A stretch of 64,000 nt of DNA. It comes from Chondrus crispus (lineage: Eukaryota; Rhodophyta; Florideophyceae; Gigartinales; Gigartinaceae). Location of the stretch: contig NW_005179120.1 of the NCBI RefSeq assembly GCF_000350225.1, positions 156,060 through 220,059 of the forward strand, given 5' to 3'. How positions within the stretch are numbered: the first letter of the stretch is position 1; every line of letters begins with the position of its first letter. A program made the position numbers and the translations under genes. This document shows positions 40,049 to 50,789 of the stretch, piece by piece. The notes under the pieces are model-generated. The model was not told the DNA's origin. It saw only the letters and a list, made by a program, of their open reading frames with translations, and did no database searches.

Positions 40049-41341
40049 TTATTGGTGCGGCAGCAATACACGGATTTTTGGAAAGAGGTCTACAGTACTT
40101 AGTAATTTGACTGGCACCGAGGATACCAAGTAACGCGGACGCGGCAACGTTGATGCGGAATGATGAGGAGTTGATGCACGTTGGGGAGGGGCCTTCCTGC
40201 GCCTTTGGAATCGGAGTTGATTCTTGCCCGCTTCTTGGTTTAGTTGACAGGCTCTGAGGCCTTGCCACTTTTCATGCGTTCCAACCCTTTGTCTTCCCTC
40301 AGCTTTTTGCTTCTGCCTTCTGTTCTTTCTGCAGCTCTCTTTCTCTTTGCCGGTTCGCCTTCTCCTTAGCCTTTTGTCGCTGTAGCCAATCCCCCTCAAT
40401 TTTTCTGCTTCCTGTGCGCATTCAAATCGCCAAATGTCAGATATATTGCAGGAGTTCCCTGCTGAATCGTTTCTTTTCTGCCCGTGTGACTCTGTGCTTT
40501 TGGTCCTTGTGGCCTGGGAGCACTTGCATTCATGACAATCTCTTTCACGCTGTCATGACTTTTGAGGAGCATCTCTGCCCCTTTTATCGCAAGTGAAGCG
40601 GACTTTTCGTTGTTTACATTTTCCTTCAGCTTTTCGACGACAATTTTGTCATTCTGTCGCTGTACTTCGGATGCGCCACAGCTCGATGAAGGCCTTTGTT
40701 GGATTCTCGTAGCCTTTTCTTACGAATACGATCTTTTTCAAACCTTTTTCAGAACCCTATAGTCTACTGGCTACATTCCAACACTATTGAAGCAGTCAGT
40801 AATACGAACAAGTGTAATGGCATGATATGCGGCCATTGCAGCCGTCGCAGTCACTCGGACTGTCATTATATCGACGGATGTTATTGTGGAAAGATTATTT
40901 CGGGCATTTTTCGTACCTTGTTTGAACGTTTTGTTCACGTACTGATCGCAGGGCTGTAGGAAATGGCTCGTGTTCGCCAAACTTTGCATGACTGCACAAC
41001 CAGCAGTGCTACTGTACTCGAACCACTCCCATCCCTCTCTTGGGGCATGGCCGTCTAATGCTAGGCAATACTTTTTGTCCTGTGGTACCCACTTGCGAGC
41101 ATACCGTGCGTTTTGGTTTACCGCAAATTTAATAAGGCACTTTTCCATACTGCCGTTCCTAGACGTTAACACAACAGCGTCATCAGGCATCCATGAATCT
41201 CTTCTGAGCAACTGCAGTTCACTCAATCCTCCTTTGTCAAAGGTTGAAACCAAGAGGACGTAATGATTTTTCCTGCCAATATGAAAAATGGAGGTGTCTT
41301 TCGCCCACACTCTTGGCTAAAAACACCTCCATATCTGCCAT

Positions 41342-41441
41342 NNNNNNNNNNNNNNNNNNNNNNNNNNNNNNNNNNNNNNNNNNNNNNNNNNNNNNNNNNN
41401 NNNNNNNNNNNNNNNNNNNNNNNNNNNNNNNNNNNNNNNNN
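41342..41441. other. Scaffold gap (100 N)
   Basis: Exactly 100 N lie between a hairpin (stems near 41286-41296 and 41323-41332) and an inverted duplication. The gap probably reflects failure to assemble a foldback. Confidence 0.99.
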
Positions 41442-41490
41442 CACATCACGGTGGCCGTAGGTCTTTCAGCTCCAGTCGACGCTACAAGTC

Positions 41491-41551
41491 CATATCTGCC
41501 GTTGCATACGTCTCTGCCTCAGAGGCAGAGACGTATGCAACGGCAGATATG
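41491..41551. repeat. Perfect 30-bp palindrome with one-base centre
   Basis: 41491-41520 is the exact reverse complement of 41522-41551, with a single A between. Similarity continues imperfectly outward for about 50 bases on each side, covering the 'HITVA.GLS' coding segment in both orientations. Confidence 0.95.
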
Positions 41552-41949
41552 TGCTTGTTACTTCTATTGGAACTGACAGACCTAAAGCCACCGTGATGTG
41601 TATCTGCCGCGCCAGAACTTTCTCTTTTTCGCCAAACTCTGTCGAAACAGATACCTCATCCATGTTGCAGAGGTGGTCCGGCTCAAGAAATATGCACGGA
41701 AATTCTGACTCAACATATTTCAAAACTCGGACAAAAGTGAAGACGTGTTCTTAGTTTTCCGCGTGTTGCTTTGCATGTTCTTGGTTTTCGGCAGTTCGAA
41801 AAGTGATATCCCTGTTTCGGGTTCTCCAGCTACCAATACCAACATTTCGAGTTCTCCAGCTACCAACAGTGTCAGAGGAGGGCATGTTGCTTTTCGTCTG
41901 AAAACCACCTCGACCTTCATTGGCAATGCGAGCCATGATAACCCCCAAA

Positions 41950-42652
41950 GTGCAATTGATAATTGCGAATCCCAGGGAAGCAGTGTATCTAATGGGACGG
42001 TCGTGCCCGCGTCGAAGGTGGGAATGTCGTCATTCACCTCGACGACTGGGCGAGGGTCGTCGGTGACCCTTGGCGACACGAGGCGTGACAGGGCATCGGG
42101 CACCTGGTGCACGCGCCCGGGGCGGTACTGGATGCTGAAGTCGTATTCCGCCAAACGCAGTCGCCACCGGGTAAGCCTTCCGGAGCTCTCCGTGAGGGAC
42201 ATGAGCTATCGGAGGGCATCATGGTCCGTCCGGACGGTGAACTTGGTACCTTCTATGTACGGCCGTAGTGTGCGGACGGCCCACACTACGGCAAAGCACT
42301 CGCGCTCCGCAGCGCTGTATTTGCGCTCACTATCGGAAAGTGAGTACGACCAATACCCGACGGGTCGCCAGTCGTTGGCCTCTTCGTGTTCCTGGAGCAA
42401 CGTACAGCCCAGTTAATAGGCACTAGCATCCCTGTCGATCATATACGGCTGACCATATCGCTGCAATGCTAGGATCGGCGGGGAAATCATCCGCTCCTTC
42501 AACGCTTCGAATGCTTGACGTTGCGGCTCCGTCAGGTTGTCGAAGTGGGGGTCCGCGTCTTTGCGCGTCATGTCCGTTAATGGACGCGCAATTTTCGCGA
42601 ACCCCTTCATGAAGTGGCGGCAGACGTTGCACGCCCCGAGGAATGACCGCAC
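41950..42652 (-). pseudogene. Gypsy element 1 RNase H region
   Basis: The order is thumb/connection ('MRSFLGACNVCRHFMKGFAK'), the RNase H start ('YMIDRDASAY'), then 'YWSYSLSDSERKYSAAEREC' with the catalytic Glu and 'TVRTDHDALR' with the last Asp. The tail is 'RWRLRLAEYDFSIQYRPG' and 'PDALSRLV'. Two in-frame stops interrupt it: TAA at 42413-42415 and TAG at 42206-42208. The equivalent positions in element 2 read CAA and TGG, so both stops are single transitions. Confidence 0.88.
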
Positions 42653-42714
42653 CTGCGTCAGGGTCCTCGGGAACGTGAACGTTTTGAAAGCGTCCGCTGC
42701 CGCTGCGGCGACGC

Positions 42715-43482
42715 TCAGCCTACCTGGGGAAATGACGTGCCCAAGTAATGCACCTTCGGTTGGAAGAAGCTACACTTCTTGAGCTTGAGCGAGATTCCGG
42801 CGCTCCTCAACAAGCTCAAGACAGTATCGGAATGCTTCGCGTGTTCTCCGTACGTACGGGAGAACACGATGACATCATCCAGATAGACGAGGCATATATG
42901 CCATCGGACGCCAGATAGGATGATGTCGAGGGCATGTTGGAAGGTGGCCGGTGCCCCTTTTAGCCCGAATAGCATACGCAGATAGCGAAACGTTCCCATA
43001 CGCGTAGTGAACGTGGTCTTGTACCGCTCTTCCGGAGCGACGGGGATCTGCCAATAACCGGAATTGCACTCCAACGTCGTGAAGACGGATGCATCTCCGA
43101 GCGAATCGATGCAGTTGTTCATCCGAGGCAGCGGATACGTATCCGCTGCCGTCTTTGTGTTGAGACGCCGGTAGTCCACGCAGAACCGCAGAAAGCCTTC
43201 TTTCTTCGGTACGAGCACCACGAGAGACGCCCACTCGGTGGTCGCGGGTTCGATTACACCTGCGTTCAACATTTTGTTGACTTCCCTGGCGACCATCTCA
43301 CGCATAGCCGGATCCTTTCGGTAGGGCATTGAACATATCGGCTTCGTACGCCGGTTCGAGGAGAATGCGGTGTTCGGTCGCTCTGATCGTTCCGAGCGCA
43401 CCGCTCTACAGACTCGAGTGCATACGGAGCATCTCGAGTACGTCGCCACGGAGCTTGTCATTGTCGATGTATGACAAGTCAA
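42715..43482 (-). pseudogene. Gypsy element 1 reverse transcriptase
   Basis: The segment contains 'VIEPATTEWASLVVLVPKKE', 'FCVDYRRLNTKTAADTYPLP', the palm motif A region 'FTTLECNSGYWQIPV', 'MLFGLKGAPATFQHALD' and the catalytic 'VYLDDVIVFS' (YLDD codons near 42874-42885). Motif A has Glu where gypsy enzymes have a catalytic Asp. Element 2 has Asp there ('TLDCNSDYW'). The uninterrupted 255 codons show relatively recent decay. Confidence 0.92.
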
Positions 43483-43609
43483 CCTCTTTTTCCCAATCCA
43501 TTGGTGGATTTTTGGGATCCTTTTCCTGGGGGCCTACGGTGCCTCCCGTCGTTGGTTGGCCTTCAGGTGGCCGTTCGTCCGTACTCACCTGGTCCTTCTC
43601 AACGGTTCC

Positions 43610-44474
43610 TCACCCGTCGGAGCTTGGTCGACCGGCTCCTGCCTTCCTGACTTCATCGGTTAAGTCGGTGAGGTGCAGCGCTTGCGCGATGCCCTCGGCG
43701 ACTTGACGTTCGGGCGTCAGGATCGCGAGGGAGTTGCGCTTGGCGTACCTCACAACGGTGTGTTTCGGGAGCCGCCTTTTCCGTTGTGAAAAGTTCGCGA
43801 CGATGACGTCGAAGGTCTGGTTTGGCAAGGCCTGGACGATGCCGTTCGTCAGCCTCACTCCATGACGGTGTTGGAGTGACGGCTTCGGCTCCATAAACAC
43901 GAGGCTCCTCCCCGTGGTGGTGATGTGCACACGGGCTTGCGACCTCGCGGGAATGGTAACCCAGCGGGTGATTCGGATCGCCTGCGGGGCTTCGTCGCGT
44001 GCGTCAGCCCGGCTTGTCTGACGTCCGTGCCGCCTGGTCGGGGGAGTCGGCTCCCCCTTTCCGTCGACGATGGCAACCGAGCCTCCTTGCCGGAGCTCCA
44101 ACCGTTGGGCTTCGATGTCGATACTTCGTACGCGTGTATCGATGAAGGCCGTGCCAAGGAGGACCGGCACGGGCGAGCTGGTCCGCAACGACGAACGGAA
44201 TTCCGTACGTCGTGTTCCTCAACCGCACGGCCAATCGTACGACGGCTGAAAGCTTGAGCGGGTTGCTATTCGCGCCTGTCAATTGTGGCAGTGGCGCGTC
44301 GCGGATGACGTACCGCATCCAATCGGGAGGAAGGTCGGCCTTCCTCACCAGATTATACCCCGAGCACGTATCAACGGCGATCGTGCGGGATTTAAATGCT
44401 TTTCCCTCTGTAGCTATCGAGCCGAGGACGTTGTAAATCTTCGACGTCATAATGCAAATGACGCCGTCGACCAC
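43610..44474 (-). pseudogene. Gypsy element 1 protease and linker
   Basis: The retropepsin active-site segment reads 'IAVDTCSGYNLVRKADLPP', with Cys in place of Gly in the Asp-Thr-Gly triad. After a frameshift the linker toward RT appears ('ITRWVTIPARSQARVHITTT', 'VIVANFSQRKRRLPKHTVV'). This matches the linker of element 2 in pattern. Confidence 0.75.
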
Positions 44475-47400
44475 CTTCGGGGCGACCTTATCGGTGAGGT
44501 CGTTCCGCCGGGGCCTTCGCTTCCGGTGCTGGCCCCGCTTGCGTCTCCTTCTACCACTTTCTTGGGCTTCCGCGGATCAGTGAAGCCCCTTAGAGTACTT
44601 GAGTCCGTACGACACGGACCTTTCCCTGTCGACCTTGGGCTCACGGGGGTCAGGGGGTCGACCGAATATTTTCGGTCGTCGTTGCCCCTCGGCTCGCCAT
44701 CGTCACGCCTCACCGGGACGTCGGCTGTCCCGGTGTCTTGTTCCCCTGACGTCAGGCTTTCGGAGTCCTTGACGCGCGCTCCCTCCTGTGTCGGCAATAC
44801 AGGAGTCCCCGTGCTCTCCTCTGCGGGCAGTGTATGTATTTTCGGACAATAACCCCCGTTTCCTTGGCGGCCATGCGGGGTCGGGTCTAGTTCGGGAGGA
44901 AGACGGCTCACGCGACGGCGTGTACGTAACCGTCTTTACCCTTTTTCGAACTACCCGTGCTATCGGAGCTAACCTCTTGGCTATCGACGGCCAGGTCTTC
45001 TTCGGGTAGCCGGCCGCGTGGGTCGGGACGATTCCCCCACCGCGGCCCCGCGTCATCCGCGACGTACCCGGGTACTTCCTGACATTGGCCTGCGACGTCC
45101 AGTCGTCGGAGGATATGGGGGACGAATCGAGTCGGCCTTCTCTCGTGACCCTCCATGGGTAGAGAGTACGGATCCTCTACGCAGTCTTGCAGGTACATTA
45201 TCGCATTTTGTACCTGTTGGGGTAACCGAGAACGGTATCGGTCCCCTCTCTCTCCTTGGCGGGGGTACCTTGTGACCGCTTGGCGGTAGGCGGGTCGATC
45301 CCGACGATCGACTTCGTTACGACGATACCCGCTTCCACGGGGGGCGAAGCGTGCGCCCCTACCCGATCGGTTCGGAAAGCCTTGACGCGGTAGACGGCCC
45401 TCGCCAGCCGCCTGCCGGAGGAGGTTACACGCACCGGGGTGCGTCTCCATCTGGAAGCGGTAGTTCCTGTATGTCGTGAACATTCGCTGTTCCGGCTACA
45501 GGAACGGGCACGCGTACATAGCATGCCCGTACGTACGGCATAGCCAGCACACGTACGCGCTGCCGTCCGTTGAGGCGAAGGTCGCCGCGTGCCGTGCCTC
45601 TTCATCGGTGAGGAGGGGCACGCGAGGGGCTTCGCCTCCTGCATCTCGGTGCGATATGTCGAGCTCTGCGACCCGGGGGTCCGTGCCCCTTGCCACTCTT
45701 GGAGTGGCCGCGAATGCGGTCGCGTGACTCGACGTCATTCCGGTCGACATCGGTGAGGGGGTTCGTGGCCCCACGGGCCCTGCCCCTTGCGTAATGAGGA
45801 CATGGTCGGCCTGCCACTCATCCTTCTCGACATGGAGGGTCGAGGCGGGCGAACTGGTCGCGGCGGAGTTCGTAGCCCTGCCAGCTCTCCCTGCCGGTTT
45901 CGGACCCGGCAGAGGTAAACCGCGCCGAGCGCGGTACGTTGTTCCTTCCGCCGTGGCGATACGGCGGATGGTCGGAAGATCGGTCTTCTGGCTGCCCGGC
46001 TGCCTTTGCGCAGTTTTGAATACTGCTGCGCGGGTCGCCGGGGCGAATCCCCGCACAAAGTAGTGCGCGAGGGACTGTCCGGAGAACACTGCCGTGCATC
46101 GGAACGCGGCAGTTTCGAGTCGGTCAGCAAACGTGCTTTCCGTCTCATGCGATTGCTGTCGGGCCGTAGCGACAGCGTCGTACGCTTCACTTAGCACGTC
46201 GTCCGTGAGGTAGCGTTTCAAGAGTTGATTCACGAGCCCCGGCCAGCTCACATCGTCATGTAGCTGGCCGGCGCGGAGGGCACGCATTGTATAACTCGTA
46301 TACAGGCGCTCCGCATCGCGCTCTCAGAAGTGCGCGAGGACTCGTACCGCAACTCCTTCGGTCAGGTGTTGCGAGTTGAAGGTGATTCGGATTTCCAGCA
46401 GCTGGATCGGGTCGGGGCCGTCGAAGCTGTGCATCTTGGGATGGATCCCACGACAGCGTTGGACGTACTTCGCGATCCGTCCCGAGGTAACGAGCCTGAG
46501 GTGTTATCCAAGCGGTACATACGATAGTCAGCAACAGCGCTGAACTCTGGGATCATCGTATGTACAGGCTCGAGCCCGGGTTCAGCGGGACCCAGCGTGC
46601 CGAAGGAGGTGACCGGTAGCATACGGACGTGTACAGGACCTGGATGCTCAGCGTAACTCGCTGCCTGGTAGCCGTCTCAGCGAGGATCGACGGAGAACAT
46701 CGGTTCTCCCGATCCGCGGGCGGCTCCTCCACGGTCCTGTTCGTCCGCGTACGATACGCGGTCCACTTGCCGCCTACTTCCGGCGATAGGCGGCAAGGCT
46801 TGGGACGCGAAGTTCGCGTCTATTTGAGAACGGTTTCCTTCTGCAGTCCGACTGGTAACGGGACCAGTCGGACGCAAACTCTCGGGGACGGCAGCGCTCG
46901 GAGGTACGGTTCCACCGGGCCCTCTCGAGGGGGCACGTGGTAGCCCTTCGGCCATGGTACGTTCCATGTCACGAGCACGCCGACGAGTGGCGTTGAGTTC
47001 GGCGGAGAGGTGCGCGAACGCACCCAATTGCTCCGCGGAGGGAGAGGTTCGGTTCTCGGGTCGTCTCACCGTGGTCGGCCTCTCGGGGCGACCTTGCCCG
47101 GACGGACCGGGCGAGGCGAGACGGGAGTCTCCGACGAGCACTAACCGCGAGTGTAACTAGTCGATTAGTGCTCGTAGATTCTCTAAGGACTGCATCACTC
47201 TATCGAACCTCCCTGCTTGCAGGGAGCGGAGTTCGGCCATACATCGAGTGTATACATGGTCCGATACATCGATCCGGAGGGAAGTACGGACTTCCTCGAT
47301 GTATTCGGCTATGCGGTCTAACATCGTCGCGGCTCTTTCCTCTGAGGATCCGAGCGACGGTTCGCGGTCACGAGGACTTGCGCCGCCGTCCCCCGACGGG

Positions 47401-47477
47401 GCGGACGGGGACTGCACAGCGGCCGGACTCGGATCCGCCGCTTCGGAGCGGATCGAGGGCTCGAGCTCTTGGCTCAT
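44475..47477 (-). pseudogene. Gypsy element 1 gag
   Basis: The frame opens at 47477 ('MSQELEPSIRSEAADPSPAA'), 66 bases after the primer-binding site. It continues in pieces through a Pro/Ser-rich and coiled N-terminal part. The capsid-like core follows ('VADYRMYRLDNTSGS', 'GPDPIQLLEIRITFNSQH', 'AYDAVATARQQSHETESTFA'). Next comes a zinc knuckle C-x2-C-x4-H-x4-C ('CWLCRTYGHAMYAC', near 45500-45540). In-frame stops occur near 46324 (TGA) and at 45496-45498 (TAG), and a frameshift near 44910. An Arg-rich tail ends the region. Confidence 0.8.
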
Positions 47478-47543
47478 CTCGGCGCGATCAGTTCGCGGAG
47501 GGAAGCGGAAGTCTTCTCGGAGATCGAACTCCAGGGTCTTCTG

Positions 47544-47556
47544 GGTCGGGAGACCA
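47544..47556 (-). promoter_or_regulatory. Primer-binding site of gypsy element 1
   Basis: Read on the minus strand the sequence is TGGTCTCCCGACC, one base from the LTR end. The same 13 bases occur beside the family B LTRs at 53730-53742 and 57171-57183. TGG at its start is complementary to a tRNA CCA end. The primer tRNA should end GGTCGGGAGACCA; I cannot assign its identity. Confidence 0.8.
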
Positions 47557-47557
47557 C

Positions 47558-48130
47558 TGTAGTATAATCACCCCAACGACGAGGGGGATGAGTACTGACA
47601 GTTCGGAAAGACCCCGATCGGAGGGAAGATTGAAGCACGGCCCACCTACGGTACCGAGCACGGGCTAGAGGTAGCGGTGGTAGAGCGGGGTCGGGGAGGA
47701 CGTGCGCACGCGCGAGTGGTTCGACGCCTCGACGCCCCGGAGCGGTACTGGGTGACGATCCAGTACCGACGGGCGGAGCCGGAGCCGGCTCGTGGGCGTG
47801 CTGCGTGCGTCCTCAACCCGCGCGCAGTGCTATTCTAAGGTAACTGAAGGACGTACCTCAAAGTAAGCGGGCGGACCAAAGTGGAAGATCCTTGACAAGT
47901 CCGTGCTTGTCCCTCCTCCACCGCCGGCGGTCCGCTCATATTTAATATACAGAGTAACCTATCATAACATTACAGTAGTGCAGGTCGGCTTACACTGTAG
48001 TGCTGTCAGTCGTCGGGGCTGACAGCACACCTGTCGTACACGTGGGTGCGCCCGCTGAGATAATGTAGAGCTTGGGGTCTACAGTTACAAAACTAATCTA
48101 AATCTAATTCTGAGAGGGGGATATGCTACA
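47558..48130 (-). repeat. LTR of gypsy element 1 (family A, 573 bp)
   Basis: It begins TGTAGTATAA and ends TATGCTACA, so the termini are inverted TGTAG/CTACA. It is collinear with the solo LTR at 51442-52137. Shared segments include 'GACAAGTCCGTGCTTGTCCC', 'CTATCATAACA', 'CTGTAGTGCTGTCAG' and 'GGCTGACAG'. It is the 5' LTR of element 1 by orientation and by the adjacent primer site. Confidence 0.88.
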
Positions 48131-48686
48131 CAAGGTCCAAAGCTGAGTAACAAGGTATCTCCTCGTCCACCGTGACGGTGATACTCCCCGTGGAGGTTAT
48201 ACGACTTAAAGCGTCGGCAAGACAATTCTTGATTCTCTTCACGTATGTAACGTCGAAGTCATATTCGGCAAGGCGCAAGCGCCACCGGGCAAGTCGACCA
48301 CTCGTATTGACGAGGTTCATGAGCCACCTGAGAGAATGTTAATCGGTGTTGATCGTAAACCGCTCGCGTTCCAGGTAAGGACGCAGCGTTTGAATCGCCC
48401 ATACGATGGCGAGGCATTTTTTCTCGGTCGTCGAGTAATTGCGTTACCCTGAAGATAGCGTGCGGGACCAATACCCAACCGGGTATCAGTGCCCATCTTC
48501 ATGGGTTTGTAGCAAAGTACAACCCAGTTGAGCTTCAGACGCATCGGTATCGAGCGAGTAGGGTAAATCGACGCGAGGAAGCTTCAACACAGGGGGTGAT
48601 ATTCGACACTCCTTCAACGTGTTGAAGGCCGTGGTTTGGATCTCTGCAAAGACAGGAAGGAGATCTGGTTCTCCCTTGCGGAGCAT
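48131..48686 (-). pseudogene. Gypsy element 2 RNase H, truncated by element 1
   Basis: Recognisable are 'YSLDTDASEAQLGCTLLQTH', a central portion near 48470-48317 with stops, and the tail 'RLARWRLRLAEYDFDVTYVK' then 'LADALSRITSTGS'. The reading frame ends inside the LTR of element 1. An in-frame TAA lies just before the 'HSLRWLMNL' segment. Confidence 0.82.
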
Positions 48687-48731
48687 AGCCGTCAGAGGCG
48701 CCGTTATTTTAGCAAAGTGGTCGACAAATCG

Positions 48732-49694
48732 TCAGAATACATTACACGTCCCCAAAAAATAGCGGAGCTCAGTTTGCATCCGTGGGGTAGTGGCTTCGGA
48801 GAGCGCTTTGGCATTCTTCGGGTGAACTTGCAGTTCACCCGGTCGAATGATGTGTCCCAAGTACTCTACCGAGTCTTGAAAAAACTTACACTTTTTGAGC
48901 TTAAGTGACAAACCCTCCTGTTGTAGAGCTTGGAGTATAACCTCCACATCCTTGAGATGGGAGTCGTAATCCTTGGAAAAAATAATTATGTCGTCCAAGT
49001 AAATCAAGCAACTCTTCCAGCAGTAGCCGGAGAGGAGAATATCCAACATTCTTTGAAATGTAGCCGGGGCGTTCATCAGGCCGAAGGGCATTCGGTTGAA
49101 CTGATACGTCCCGGCATGACACGTAAACGTGGTTTTTGCTCTATCCTCCTTGGCTACTGGCATTTGCCAGTAGTCAGAGTTACAATCCAAGGTGGTGCGC
49201 ACCTCGGCCTCCCCGTGGGAGTCTAGACACTCGTCCATGCGGGAAATAGGGTATGTGTCTCGCACGGTAAGAGCGTTTAAGCGACGGTAGTCGACGCAAA
49301 AACGGAGGCTTCCATTCTGCTTGGGGATGAGGACGACGGGCGACGCCCATTAGCATTTCGATCGGGTGATCACCCCGTTAGCCAACATCTCGTCAACCGA
49401 GGATTGTTCCACCTCCCGGGCGCGTGGTCCTGACCGATAGGGCTGGAAACGAAACAGCCTAGCGCCCGGAGGTGATCTCGATGCGTTGGTTTGTCGCGCG
49501 AACCTCGCCCAGGGTCTCGTTCCACATGCCCACGTATGTCGTAAGCATGGTGCGAACCTGCTTACGCCGGTGCGGCGGCAGCTGATCGAGGGGGACAACA
49601 TCCATGGTATGGGAAGACTCTGGAGTTGAGGAGGTCGGCGGAGACGAGTCGTCGTCCTGTACCGGCGGGTCCCCCTCGTTAAATTCCGTAGCAA
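48732..49694 (-). pseudogene. Gypsy element 2 reverse transcriptase
   Basis: The N-terminal piece is in 49694-49350, where 'EVEQSSVDEMLANGVITRSK' meets a stop. The main palm is 49265-48732. Motif A 'TTLDCNSDYWQMPV' has the catalytic Asp, followed by 'NRMPFGLMNAPATFQRMLD' and 'CLIYLDDIIIFSKDY' with YLDD. The connection 'KKCKFFQDSVEYLGHIIRPG' is normal. Apart from the interruption near 49350 it is well preserved. Confidence 0.9.
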
Positions 49695-49724
49695 GAACTG
49701 CGTTTAACGGCATCGCCGTGCTGA

Positions 49725-50630
49725 TCATCGCAAGAGGATGGGGGATACGAAACCAACTACTTGGTTCTTCGATAATCTCTTTGTGGCCGCTGAGAAATTG
49801 GCCACCAAGACCCGAAACTCCTGCAACGGGGAGAGGTGAACCACTCCGTTGGAAATGGAGACTCGGTGCTTCGCATATAATTGCGGGTTCGGATCTACGA
49901 CCGAGAATCCACTTCGTCCATTGGTGACGTAAACCCAAGTTTGGGTACTGGTGGGGATATCCACTGCACGGGAAACCTTAAGCTTGGGGGAAGTACGTCC
50001 CGCTCCGGGAGAATACTCCTGCTCCAAAGGGAGCGGAGGGTGGTCCGCGGCGCGACGAGCCGGTTTCTGAACGATGGGTACCTTCGTACCGTCGTCCAAC
50101 TCCACGAGCTTACGTCGGGGGTAGATGGCTTCGAGAAATCGGTCGTTAAATTCACATCCCAGAATAACGGGGGCGGCCAATCGCTCGCAGAACGTGAAGG
50201 TACACTTCATGGTGCGATCACCTAACCGCACCACCAGTGGTATTTGTCGGCTGGTACGCAAGGGCCGTCCATTTGCGTCTGCGATTGTCGGGACTTCGCT
50301 CGGGATGAGGAGAGACTCCCATCCTAGAGGTAACGTGTCAGCCCTGACAAAATTAGATCCTGCTCCCATGTCGAGAATGGTGAGTTGCCTCAGCAATATA
50401 GTTGGTGTCAGTCCAAGGTCAGCGTAGACCTTGTAATTTCTCGGAGACAGGGTCATTACTGTCTCGGAGGTCGGAACATCCGTCGCGAGCACTGGGATGT
50501 TCCTCCGCCATGGTCGGCGAAGAGTACCGAGTCCTTCTGGATTGGGGTTATCCTGGCTAGTACCAGTATGGTTGCGGCCGAGAATTTGGAGCTGCTTCTC
50601 CACCGTTGGAGGTGAGTCTTCGTCCGCCAA
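49725..50630 (-). pseudogene. Gypsy element 2 protease and linker (frame intact for 301 codons)
   Basis: The active-site loop reads 'LTILDMGAGSNFVRADTLPL', with Met where retropepsins have Thr in Asp-Thr-Gly. 'APVILGCEFNDRFLEAIYPR' is the second conserved strand. The linker toward RT follows, with 'VVHLSPLQEFRVLVANFSAA'. This is one of the longest uninterrupted frames in the element, but the polyprotein is broken on both sides. Confidence 0.82.
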
Positions 50631-50789
50631 CTTGGGCGACTGCTCCAGAGTGGGGCTCGCGTTTACCTCAGCTGCTGCGGGCTGAGGTTCTCCTAGTTTT
50701 TTGGAGGTTGTCGAACGCCGTCTAGGGGCGGGGGGTAGTCGTCCCCGCGCCTAAACGCGGCGGTGGGTCGACCGTAGCAACGGGATTAA

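Larger units (their letters stand above)
40049..41723 (-). pseudogene. Pogo-like transposase relic number 3, folded back and gapped
   Basis: The minus-strand frame 41310-40771 carries the second catalytic Asp in 'YCLALDGHAPREGW' and the third in 'LANTSHFLQPCDQYVN', close to relic number 2. The first Asp segment ('LCNMDEVSVSTEFGEKE') is at 41723-41560. A perfect palindrome and a 100-N gap lie between them. The strand facing the other way (41442-41520) repeats the 'HITVAVGLS' segment, so part of the domain is present as an inverted duplicate. Lys/Arg-rich sequence at 40399-40049 may be the C-terminal region. The pieces are collinear apart from the fold-back. Confidence 0.75.
41745..48130 (-). 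mobile_element. Ty3/gypsy element 1 (family A), 3' truncated
   Basis: Read on the minus strand the order is LTR (48130-47558), primer-binding site, gag, protease, reverse transcriptase and RNase H. The element then breaks off before any integrase near 41.75-41.95 kb, next to the pogo relic. Gag-protease-RT-RNase H order with an N-terminal zinc knuckle is Ty3/gypsy type. Many stops and frameshifts make it inactive. It entered the older element 2, whose RNase H is cut exactly at the outer edge of this LTR (48131). Confidence 0.85.

Noticed and set aside
43195..43215. GGTTCGATTAC resembling a tRNA B box
   Set aside because: It is coding sequence of the gypsy RT on the opposite strand, and no A box or cloverleaf surrounds it.
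47558..48130. This LTR as the 3' LTR of gypsy element 2
   Set aside because: The primer-binding site lies on its gag-1 side and its sequence is family A, whereas element 2 has a family B LTR; element 2 is simply truncated at its edge.
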